NCBI GenBank assembly: GCA_025765615.1
Contig: JAIVFJ010000072.1
Location: 1-64,000, forward strand
DNA from: Zopfochytrium polystomum
Taxonomy: Eukaryota > Chytridiomycota > Chytridiomycetes > Chytridiales > Chytridiaceae
Reading direction: 5' to 3'
Length of the DNA stretch: 64,000 nt
Shown here: one piece after another, positions 36,029 through 45,962 of the stretch
Layout: every line of letters starts with the position of its first letter
Position numbering within the stretch: the stretch's first letter is position 1
The notes under the pieces: model-generated
The model's input: the letters and a program-made list of their open reading frames with translations, nothing else
Database searches by the model: none
Told to the model about the DNA's origin: nothing
Made by a program: the position numbers and the translations under genes

Positions 36029-36720
36029 TTACATGGGCTGCACAATGCCAGAAAGTTCGCCAAAGGGACTCACGTCGGGCATGTCAATTGGCAGATTCGT
36101 GATATCGCTATCCAGTATTTGGAGGCTCACAGACTTGATGCACACCAATGGTGGTGGTGGTCCGGCGCCTTTGAGGGAAAGGTTGGAGGGGAAGGTGGAG
36201 GGGTGTTGGATGGTCATGCGGGGTTCCGATGGCTTTACTTTGCTCGATTGGCTCTGAAGCTGTGATTACCAGCGATGGCAGCGTCCCACGCTTGATAGCT
36301 CAAGTCATTGCCGTCCTTAGTTTCCACTGCTGCATTGGGATCTGGAACGGCGAGTCTCTGTCCGCTGTCCTGCGCTCGACGCTCGATGTCAACCAGATTG
36401 GCGATCGAAAGATCCGAAAGACCGCCTGTTTGTTTAGGAGCAGTGTGGTCCAGCTGCTCCGCTGAGGTTTGCGCCGATGACCTATGGATCACGTCCCTCC
36501 AAGACAGCATGCTGTGCTGTTTGGTGCCACCGACTCAACTCTTCGGGGAATCCGGAGCGGCTCACTCCAACCACCAACCAACCAACGACCATGTAATCCT
36601 TCTTTAACACGACCATCATTTTGTAAATAAGCCAAAGAGCGCTCAAACGATACGTCAGCCAGCACCTTCGAAGCGAGGTGGTTAAGTGCTTCCTCTCCAC
36701 CAAACTTCACTTTGGTTAAG
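36029..36720 (-). CDS. Unrecognised multi-exon gene
   Basis: Protein-like sequence on the minus strand includes KFGGEEALNHLASKVLADV near 36700, LSDLSIANLVDIERRAQ near 36410 and a final stretch from VCIKSVSLQILDSD to GELSGIVQPM with a stop at 36029. The last two pieces join in phase across an intron of about 100 bp (donor GTAATC after AWDAAIAG). The join to the first piece is uncertain because several frames are possible. I recognise no family, and the acidic, helical composition suggests a subunit of some complex. It lies head to head with the rhomboid gene at 36933. Confidence 0.35.
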
Positions 36721-36932
36721 AAATCCTAATGTCCCTGTTTGTAAGGGGCAAGCCATCATTTTCGTGTTCTCCGGTTGTTTAATGGATGCAGGTGAACGTT
36801 CTGTTGCAACATGATGGTGCTTAACCGCGCGGGAACTCCCCGTCGTTTGTACAACACTGATGCACGAGTGAGCCATGGAGAGATCAACAGTGGGATGGAG
36901 ACAGGCCATCTCCACCAAAAAAAGTTTGCGAA

Positions 36933-38244
36933 ATGTCGTCAACCGCCGAGGCCGTTGTTCGCGCAAAGGAGCTCGGGATGCAGGCGGGAGAGTACATCAA
37001 GTCGTGGTGTAAGTCGCGTTTCCCCGACCTTTCCTGCTCCCTGTTCTTTTTGATTTCGCGCTGCTTCCTCTCCGCTCCATGCACGCGTTATTCTGATTTA
37101 AGCTTTTCTCAGACGGATCGCTACCGCTTTTCACCTCGCTTGTTCTGGTCTCGTCACTCGTTATTCAGATCGTCAACTTCATCTCCTTCTACAATCTTCC
37201 CGGATGTCTTTCCGGAGAGGTGTACTTTGCAAGCCCTTTCCTTCGGCGTAAGGCTTTTCTTCTCAGATCCTCTGGCCGTCAACCACGATACAACTGAAAT
37301 CAATCCCATTTCCCTCTCTGGCCTGCAGTGTATCTTTTGCTTTCAAATCCCTTCCTGCATAGGGGATGGCTTCACCTCATCTTCAACAGTATTGCGTTTG
37401 CTCCTCTGGGTGGCTCACTGGAGAAAAGTCTTGGATCCTTGCGGTTCCTGCACCTTCTGCTCCTCTTCAGTGTCCTGATCTCGGTCGTTTACCTGACTTT
37501 GACCTTCTTCGTGGGCTTCATCGTCAAGTCATTGTGGTGAGCCGAGACTGATGGTTCTTTTCCTTTCTCCGCTTCTTTGCGATACGCTTCCCTCTCACTT
37601 CACATATTGCTATAGGTCTGCTTGCGTTGAGGGCCTCTCCGGTCTCATTTTCGCGTACATTTCGGCAGAATCATCGAAGGGAGAAATTGGATCCATTGAG
37701 TGAGAGGCCCATTTAGCTCTCGAATCGGACGACGCCACTGAACGCGAAACCTTTAAAGTGTCTTTGGAATAGCCGTTCCGTTTGCAGCTTGGCCTTGGAT
37801 TCTTTTGATAGTGGGACAGCTTCTTTTTGGTGGATCCTTCTTTGGGCACGTCTCCGGCATCTTGATCGGACTTCTTTGTAAGCTGTACTTGGGGTCAAAC
37901 TCTTTCTGTCAAGCGAACCTAAAGCCACCACCCATCCAGACGCCCGCTCGATGCTCGAACCGTTCATACCCGCCGCAACAGTTTTCCACTCGCTCGAAGA
38001 GTCGCGCTTCTTCTCATGGGCAACACGCTTTCCTACTTACATAGGATCTCCGGGCGTCATCTCCTTACCGGGTTCCTACTTCGAGCCAGGGGGATCTGCA
38101 CCAACTGCGCCACCTGAAGGCGCAACCTTTGCGGGTTTCGTTTCAAGATTGCGAGATGCAGTTGCTCCTTCAAAAGCTGGATATGCCCCTCTCGATGCCG
38201 AAGAGAGTTTGCTTGCCTCTCAATCAGGCCCATCCGGGGTGTAA
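36933..38244 (+). CDS. RBD2: Rhomboid protease, Rbd2-like
   Basis: Six exons join with consistent phases: 36933-37008, 37113-37247, 37329-37536, 37616-37699, 37759-37877 and 37940-38244. They encode 308 residues. Several hydrophobic segments follow the rhomboid order: SLVLVSSLVIQIVNF, then SNPFLHRGWLHLIFNS (HxxxHLxxN motif), then EGLSGLIFAYI with the GxSG catalytic serine, and FFGHVSGILIG with the catalytic His. The sequence IAVPFAAWPWILLIVGQLL between them is typical of the Rbd2 branch. The soluble C-terminal tail is rich in Pro, Ala and Gly. Rbd2-type rhomboids act in Golgi membranes; fungal members cleave SREBP, a role I infer only by family. Both catalytic residues are present, so an active protease is expected. 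Confidence 0.9.
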
Positions 38245-38865
38245 GCAACACCCCGTTTATCAACCTTTTTGTGGGTGCGAGACGGGAGAGCTGTGCAGTT
38301 CTGAAGGAACTCCGTCTTCTTCCCAACTTCTTTCGTGTTAAGGATTTTTATTTTAAACCAGGTTGCGTTTTACAGAAAATCTCGTATCTTGAGAGGCTTG
38401 CGTACTGCATTAGAAAATCCCTCGCTGTAACGGAACACAACTTTGACAGTGTCTTTCCCTTCGACTCCCGCGTTGTCGTCTTTAGGCGCCAACGCGACTC
38501 AATAGAAGGAAAGAAAATATAAGCCCCACTGACAGCCATGATTCGGACATTCTCAAAGAACACCTGTTCCTACCTCTTTGGGTTGAATGAGTATCTGGCT
38601 GCCCGAGCGGCCGGCCAAAGAAATCTTTCGCCACCTGCCGACCGAGGAAATGTTCAGAAAAAGCGAAGGTGTAGTTGGCAAACCTTCTTCGACTTCGCCA
38701 TTGCGCTTCCCAATGTGGTCAGAGAAGGCTGCTGGGACCTAAAGCCAGATACGTGAGAACAGAAGAAAAAATTATGATGATCGATACCTCGCCACGGACT
38801 CTCCTTTTTTCTCTTTGCCAGATTCAGGTTGATAAGTGGAAGGCCTCGCACCTCCTTTCAAACTC
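38245..38865. other. Intergenic gap with unresolved short ORFs
   Basis: This region lies between the 3' ends of the rhomboid (+) and Ctf18 (-) genes. Two + frames, 38271-38522 (LKELRLLPNFFRVKDFYF) and 38538-38756 (NTCSYLFGLNEYLAARAAG), look partly protein-like. A third, overlapping frame contains WLPERPAKEIFRHLP. They could be exons of a small gene or a decayed one. I could not join them with credible splice sites and recognise no family. Confidence 0.3.
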
Positions 38866-41800
38866 TTAGAGGCTGGATTTGTCTGTCGCTCGCTTCTTCT
38901 TATGAGCTCTTTTTCGATCTTTCGGTGAAGGATAAATATACGGCTCAAAGGCCAACTTTAACTGCCTACCTCCACATGCACTAAGTGGCCTACGGCTGCA
39001 TTTAACGACCTTCGGCGGGTCACCTGCTCAGTCGAATCACCCACACGCCAGTTAAGCTGAAGCTCGTGCAGCGGACTTACGTGAACACACGGTCAATTAG
39101 TTAGATTTAGGAATTCACATCTTAGCACAAAGAAAAGTAAGACTCACGCTTCAACAACAAGCTGTGGGTTTCCGTCCAATCCTTTTTGGGAGATGAATCT
39201 CAGCCCCATTGAGATCATTATAGAAACAACGCGGTTCAGGGTGTCTCGCTCCGCGGGTTTCAGCAGCTGCATGTTTAACTGACGTTTGGATAGAGAAGGA
39301 CGATGAGGATCGGCTTGTACATTACCATGACTCTTACTGGTTGACAATCAGGAGAAAGAATGAACAATAATGGAGACAGAAGCTCGCGTACGACTCGGTT
39401 GCGATTAGCCCATGACGGGATTTCAGATGGGGAAAGACCAGAAATGAAGTTTAACACTATTCCTTGCTTTGCAGTCCTGGCAACGAAAGCCTTGAAACGG
39501 GAAATCAGGAGGGGCAGCGTAAAGAATCCTACCCACCTCGTAGTCTGCCTTTGGAAACTTCAATTGCGGTCGCGATGATGTCGCGAACAGACGGTGGAAG
39601 TTTAGTATAGTGTAGGACTGATATTTTGCAAGCTCATAGAGACCACGATGGTTCACAAGCGAATCCACCACATCATGGAAAACAAGCCAATCGGCAATTT
39701 GTTCCAACTTGGTTTGTCCGCCACCACCGGTTTGTTGACCGACGTCAACAAATCTCATGCTAAGATAGTTTTCAAAGCAACCTTCATTGAGATGCGTGAG
39801 CTTGAGCAAGCACCACGTATTTTGCTCACCTTGCAAGACTTTATCAATGTCCCCCGCCGCAACAACAGATGATAACAATCGATCGTAGAGTGTCGATTCT
39901 TCTCGTGCTAGTTAAGGCAGAAAAATGTCAAAGCGATCCTCAATGTGCGCATGGCAAACCTGAACTGTCCCGGGAAGTCAAAGAAATTGATTTCCGTTCT
40001 TTTGCCGTTGGAACGGAGAAAATCTTGTCCCACAAAGTGAAGAGGCCCCGTGCCATGTCTTTATGGCCAATGTCCATTGTGGACAACATCGAGTGGGTGA
40101 GAATTCTGGTTTTCTGCCGAATAAACTGCAGCGTATTCAAAGAACTTCGAACGTCGCCGTCCGTTAGGTCGCACAGGGCCATCAGTGTTCTAAGATCCGT
40201 GTTTAAGCCCTCCCACTTGCACACTTCCGAGAGTCTCGTGGCGAGGATTCGGTGAGGCGGTGATCGAAACGTATAGACTTGAGCAACCATTCGCAGAGGC
40301 CTCAGGACAGGTGCATAGCTTTGACTTGTTATTAGAATTGGACGGCCAACAAAGTTCGCCTACATGTCGTTGCATATGCAAATAATGGGTCGTAACAGAG
40401 TTCGCTTGGTTCCTGTGAATCTCGTTAGTGATTACTTCTCAAACGTGCCGCACCTCTTTGTTTTTTGGACAAGTTAGCAGATTTCGGGGACCACTCCGCT
40501 GTGGCAAGATCAACTAAGAGTTTTATCAAGTTCTAATCATAAGTTAGCAGAAACGAACGTCGGCATTCAGCAACACAAACATTTTCACCACCGGCCTGGC
40601 TGGCGCCGTCTATTTCATCAACAATTACAAGGTTGGGCTTCTTTTTTGCAATTGAAGTTTGCGTTTCCACTGCAGAAAGTATCTTGTCCTTAAGTAATAG
40701 ACCACCGCGATCGTCACTGTCGAACTCCAATGTTAGGAAGAGAGGCAAGCACAGGCAAGCACAGAAATAGCATACCTGGCGTTGATTTCTACGATATTGT
40801 AGCCGCAGTGCCCTCCAACGACGTGAGCGAGGGTCGTTTTCCCCAATCCAGCTGGCCCAGAAAGAAGAAGAATCTGGTTGGTCAGTCGTTAAAATACTAA
40901 GATGAAGGACAGGCGGCTACGAACCCTCCGTTCCGGCCGTCTCAACTTGTCTGCGGGCTAGAAGAAGTCAGCGAGAAAAGAATGCGTGATGGTTATGTTA
41001 AACCTTTTCCTTCTTCCTCATATTTTGAATTTCGGATCGCTTGCGCGGCAATTTTCGAAAAACGCAGTAGTTCCACTCCTGCAGCCATTGTAATACCTCT
41101 CTGAATATTCTCTGCGAATAATGAACGGTTCTTAGAACTTTCGTGCATATACAAAGTACTGGTACCTCCTCTCCAACCAAGTCAATGTACTTGCGGGGGG
41201 CGTACTTGTCCACCCACAACTTCTGCCCCATCGTTTCACTCTTGTTAGGTGTAACTTCGGCGGAGTAGATTGCAGGCTTTTTTGCGTAGTCTTCCATTGC
41301 AATACTCTTGCCAGCTGCCTCGGCAGCTTCGTTGCGCTTTTTTTCCCGCTCTATATTTCTGATCATCTCATGAATATCCATTGACAACAGTCCGCCATCT
41401 TGATATGAGTTCGTTTTTGTGCCGCCTGTTTGTTGCCCATTGTTGCGGGCTTTAAGTGGGAAATAAAGCTTTACTCCAGTGTCAGGATTGAACGCTGTGG
41501 TCCAGCGTCTTCCGTCAGAAGGCATTTGACTGAAATTGAATCTTGATGATGTTCCTTTTCTCGATCTCGAAATGTGCTGCTTGGATCCTTCATTAGCTGC
41601 TTTCCGGATGAGCGCATTTAATCGGAACTCTTTCGCCAGAGCGTCCAGCTTCGCACGCTCGTTTGCAGCCTTTTCAGAAATCGACAGGCGATTTGGGGGT
41701 TTTGCCTGCTGGGAGGGGAGCTGCGGTTCGCTAGGTCCGACTTGGCGGGCACGCTTCGGCTGATGTGCCGACTGAAGATTTTCTTCAGCAGCGATTTCGT

Positions 41801-42895
41801 CTTCCGGATAATCAAGTTCTTCTTCGGCGAGCTCATACGACGAAATCTCGCGTCTCTTCTCTGCAGCGTTCAACTTTTGCGAATTATCACTTAATTTCAT
41901 AGGAAGCTTGCGGAGTTCATCATCGCTGCTGTCGTCATCGTCGAATAGGTTCGGAGAAACTGGGCGTGCCAAGGCTGAAGCCACGGTATCTTCTCCTCGA
42001 AGCACTTCCCGGACTGGGGTCTTTTCCTTCCGAAAAATGTCCATGGAAAGATCCCAATTGTCCGCATCATACAGCGAGGACTGACTCGCGAACGGATTTC
42101 TATCCATGCTCAAAAGTCGCTGTTCTCGAATCACGTCTTTCGCAGCCGCGGCCCTCCGTGCCGTCGTGCCCAAACAGTCGCGAAACAGCTGGTCCTCGAA
42201 TTCTAAATAGCGCTCTTCGTTGGATTTTGGCGCGCGCAACGGGCGGCGTCTGACTTCAGTTTCATCATCATCAAGCGGTCGTTTCATTGCCAACTGGCTG
42301 GTGACCAATATGTCACTCGGTCGACCTCCAGACAAAGTGCTTGGAACCGACTGAAGAGGAGAATTTGAATCCTCCACATCCTCCGGATCGCTAAAGCTCA
42401 ACAGGTTGGCTGCAGTTTCATCAATATCCCCAGCGGAAGAGAAGCAGGCAAGCGCCTGGCGTTCGCCGATGATTCGAAAGTCGCTCGGCACTGGTGTTGG
42501 TTGTGCGGCTCGGCTGAGCGGGCTCGTGAACCCAGGCGGCGACGAAGAAAATTCGTACGGTCTGCGGTGAGTGCGGGTTCGCGTTGGTGACGACAAATGG
42601 ACTGGAGAGGACGGAGTTGAACTTGCTTCGCGCAGGCTTTCTCGGATTATCATTGAAGTGAAACGTCGAGGGGGAAGATCAGCCTTGGACGTGAATATGT
42701 CATCTGAAGTTTGGTTTCATCAACTGCAATCACGTCAGAGCCAAGAACGCCACCTTCACCTCTCGAAGCAAATGCAACATCCTCCATTTCTCGCAAGATT
42801 TGCATTTCGTCCTCTGTTGGATCGTGCGTGTGCGTCTCGCCATAATTAACCTCATCATCCTCATCGAACAGGTGAGGGTTGGTGGGGAACGACAT
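38866..42895 (-). CDS. CTF18: Ctf18-type alternative clamp loader subunit
   Basis: A multi-exon gene starts at ATG 42895 (MSFPTNPHLFDEDDE) and reads to TAA 38866. Ctf18 is the large subunit of the alternative RFC complex, which loads PCNA and links replication to cohesion and the checkpoint. After an acidic, Ser-rich N-terminal region the family hallmark LWVDKYAPRKYIDLVGEE appears near 41200, followed by WLQEWNYCVF. The AAA+ core has Walker A GPAGLGKTTLA near 40830, Walker B VIVDEIDGA near 40610, and lid-domain sequence LTDGDVRSSLNTLQFI near 40170. The C-terminal region (YELAKYQSY, then LISQKG-like GLRFISQKGLDG) follows. A 182-bp last intron (38966-39147) connects in phase to a basic tail RKRAHKKKRATDKSSL. 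Most other introns are about 50-70 bp. Confidence 0.9.
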
Positions 42896-43912
42896 GTCGT
42901 TTGGGCTCCTGTTCGTGTCCGAAAATCTTCCTTGGAACAGCGAAAAACCATTCCATATTGGTTCAGCAAACCAATGAACTTCATGCAAGTGACGAGGGAG
43001 AACGACCACCAACCGGAAAGGAAGCCAAAAAAAAAAAAAAAAAAAAAAAAAAATCAATAAGAGAAAAAACCCCCTGACTTGTCAGCTTAAGGAGAAGCCA
43101 ATATTGATGGCACCTTCAAACAGCTGGTGCATTCAATGGGACGCAACAAAGGGGGTTGGAGGACACGCAATTCAACCTGCTTTGGCAGCGACTTCGTTGC
43201 TGCCAAAGCAGCCAAATAATCCAGAAATGGAAGAAATAGCAGCGTTGGTGTCGAAGGCACCGACACCGCAAGAGAAAAAAATATAACAATCACAACGACG
43301 CCCCATGACCCTCAGTGCATTCTCATGTTGCAATGAAGGATGGATGTGTGCGACTTGTGAGACTACACTGAGGTCTCGGTGCTAAAGTCTAGGGATTTTA
43401 TTCGCAAATACAAGCATACCTGTCATAAAACCGCAAGGATTAAGTCAGGGGTTGACTTGTCAATTTTCTCTCTCTCTCTTTTTGGGCCATTTCTCTTTCC
43501 TTTTTCTTCAATCTGATTTCTGTCCTTGGGCACAAATACAGTGTCCCTTCAAATCCATCTGGCTTGCGTGATGAGAGTAGTGAGAGGTGGGACACACCCA
43601 GGTGAGTACATGGTCCCTTCAGGGGGTCCTCTTAAGGGGCTGTGGGTGGGTAATGCAGCCGGCCCCACCACCGACTGTGTGACTCTGCTGGCTCTGTGTT
43701 GGAGTGAGGATCACAGGCACTCACCTGCCACAGAGGCGACGATGGTGGCGGCATCGAGCCTGCAAGGGTGTTGGTGGTGGTGTTCTGCGCGGCCCCCAAC
43801 ACCTGAGAGTTTGATCTACAAGTGCCTGCTATTGAGATTTGAGCCTAGGAAACCTGCTTCCTATGTTGACAGCAGCCTCATCGCCACTGCCGATTCGACT
43901 TACACTAAGTCA
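42896..43912. other. Upstream region of Ctf18 and start of repeat block
   Basis: A 27-A tract at 43027-43053 lies upstream of Ctf18. A 20-bp string starting at 42989 (GTGACGAGGGAGAACGACCA) is identical to one at 24156. A (TC)n patch lies near 43465. No confident gene is present up to 43860, where a possible exon ends at a CAG|GTAAGC donor at 43912/43913. Confidence 0.5.
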
Positions 43913-43956
43913 GGTAAGCCAAAAGGCCTAATCTGAATCCAACGAAAAGAGCTAGA

Positions 43957-45219
43957 TGAAGACGGCAGTGATTCTAGCTTTGCTTTCCTTGGCTTTGCTG
44001 GCGAGGACAATGCGATTAGAATCACACTCAATGGGTTCAGAGAAATGTTGAACCAGGGCAGCTCACAGCAGCTCCAGGTCAGCACTGTTGTCTGAACCAA
44101 TGTTGAGCCAGGGACTGGTTGATTTGAAACACCCCTGATGATTTCAAACCATCTTTCCTCTGTGGGAAGACTGGTCACTGGACACAGACCTCTGGGCAGA
44201 CCTTGGCTGATTTGAAATGCTCCTGAAGATTTCAAATCATTTTCCCCTCTCTGTGGGGAGTGACCAAGGGCGGCAAATTGGAGTGAGAGTGTTGTGTTTT
44301 CAATAAGAAAGCTCTGCCCAATTTATACTCCTGCAGGGAGGTTGACCAGTTTTCCTGTTTTGCCAATCTGAACAAGTTGCAAACTGCTTCAGACAGGACT
44401 TTGCTCTGGGCAAGTGTTGTAAACCCCTTCCCACAGAGGGAGGGTGATTTGAAGTATTCAGAGCATTTCAAATCAACCAAGCTCTGTGTGGAGCCCTGTG
44501 TGCAAGCACTGGTCTCCCCACAGAGAGGGGAAAATGATTTGAAATCTTCAGGAGCATTTCAAATCAGCCAAGGTCTGTCCAGAGGTCTGTGTCCAGTGAC
44601 CAGTCTTCCACAGAGGAAAGATGATTTGAAATCATCAGGAGCATTTCAAATCAACCAGTGGGTGTCCAGAAACCTGGACAGCGGTCTCTGCACAGCAGAC
44701 AAAGCGCGTTGCACACAGAGACAAAAGTCAGCTGGAGCTGCTGTGAGCTGCCCCAGTTCAATACTGGTTCAGACAAAAGTAAGCTGACCTGTATCAGGAA
44801 CAGGGCAGGACAGGACAAGGCAGACAAGGAACTGAGAGGAGTGATGATTGTATTGGAAACAATAATTCACTTGAGGGATGGGACAGGTCCCCCATCCCCC
44901 TTTTATACCTTTTGAGAGTGTTCCTTGTCAAGACTCAAAGAAAGTTCCAGAAAGAGCAATTAGTAATACAATGAACCAATGATACCAATGACAACAAGAC
45001 AAGTCAGGAAAGCAAAGAAGGTTCCAGAAGGTCCGCAAGGTTCCATGAAGGAATGTTCTAGAAGGTTCCAGAGGTTTCCAGAGGGTGGTTCATAACAACC
45101 TGGGGAACTGTGAGCTGCCCTGGTTCAACATTTCTCTGAACCCATTGAGTGTGATTCTAATCGCATTGTCCTCACCAGTGAAGCCTAGGAAAGCAAAGCT
45201 AGAATCACCGCCGTCTTCA
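43957..45219. mobile_element. Fold-back element with 112-bp inverted ends
   Basis: 43957-44068 and 45108-45219 are inverted copies of each other. Only about seven differences are visible by eye, including a fully matching stretch around AATGCGATTAGAATCACACT. Inside, 44105-44270 is in turn the imperfect reverse complement of 44500-44660, which repeats a GATTTGAAAT...ATTTCAAATC hairpin several times. The element can therefore fold into a nested cruciform. There is no transposase ORF. It is best described as a non-autonomous fold-back or TIR element of unknown family. Confidence 0.75.
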
Positions 45220-45301
45220 CCTATCTTTACCGCTTTGACTAAATTTTTTTTTTCCTTTCCTGTCAAAACCCCAACCCTGCAACTGTGTCTGCTTTACCTA
45301 G

Positions 45302-45577
45302 GCTTCAACCAACGAAGAGTTTCACAATCAAGTCTTTGACCTGAAAAAGAGACGCCTCCAAAAGCTCCCTGCGCTCATGGCAGCTGGTCACCAACGCAAA
45401 GGCAATGACAAGTTCTTCGCAGGCACCATCGCCACTGACGGTCACAGCATCTCGTTTCTGGTCAAGAGATATGTGGAGAAGAAGAAGAAAACTCACAGCA
45501 GTGGAGAAGCTTTGACTGGACAAAACTTGGCAATTATCCACTTGTCAATGCAGATCCTTAGAAGCAAGGAAGGTTAA
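45302..45577 (+). pseudogene. Coding fragment, possibly transposon protein
   Basis: A pyrimidine-rich acceptor ending in CTAG at 45301 opens a 91-codon frame that starts ASTNEEFHNQVFDLKKRRLQ. It includes FFAGTIATDGHSISFLVKRY and ends at 45577. A TDGxSxSF segment of this kind occurs in transposon-encoded nucleases of the Fanzor/TnpB type and in other fungal transposon proteins; this resemblance is from memory and weak. The frame ends just inside a repeat that begins at 45557, so the gene looks cut off. An upstream exon could end at 43912 in phase, which would place the fold-back element inside its intron. Confidence 0.35.
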
Positions 45578-45962
45578 AACCCACTCCCACACGCAAGTGT
45601 GGCACCATGACATCACAGGCATTAATCTGAGAGAAAGAGGGTCTGAACCCAGTGAAGACCAGGCCCACCAGAGGCCACAGGAGACAACACACAGGGAGAT
45701 GGGGGCATACCTGAGAGACCATTCCTGCAGCAGTACCTGACCAGCCAGCTCATTCATATCACCTTGAGAGACCTGGATTTGACTAGATGTATTGACAGGA
45801 ACCTAGAGGCACCACCACAGATTTACCCTCTATCCTTCCATCACCAAGTGGCTCCTACCCAGTCCCAACCCAAGCAGCATGCAGAAATGGTGAGGTGCAC
45901 TGGGGATTGAACCCAGCACACTGCCATGATGGCCAATAGGACTTCAACCTCCTCACCACAGG
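45557..45962 (-). mobile_element. SINE-like repeat with tRNA-type B box
   Basis: On the minus strand, starting near 45962, the sequence has an A-box-like TGGTGAGGAGG. About 34 nt later comes a perfect T-arm, CTGGGTTCAATCCCCAG, containing the B-box consensus GGTTCRANNCC. The cloverleaf as a whole is not well formed. The distal part, 45557-45688, is repeated in opposite orientation at 49280-49410. This fits a tRNA-derived SINE, but only two copies are visible here, so the class is tentative. Confidence 0.4.

Noticed and set aside
38958..39090. Frame PLHELQLNWRVGD within the Ctf18 3' end
   Set aside because: It does not connect in phase to the preceding exon without a stop, whereas a 182-bp intron over it gives a family-like basic C-terminus.
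43104..43286. 60-codon ORF on + strand and its - strand partner
   Set aside because: Both strands open by chance in a short interval, and neither has recognisable features.
45895..45962. Functional tRNA gene
   Set aside because: The T-arm is perfect, but no 7-bp acceptor stem or proper anticodon arm can be formed, so a SINE head fits better.
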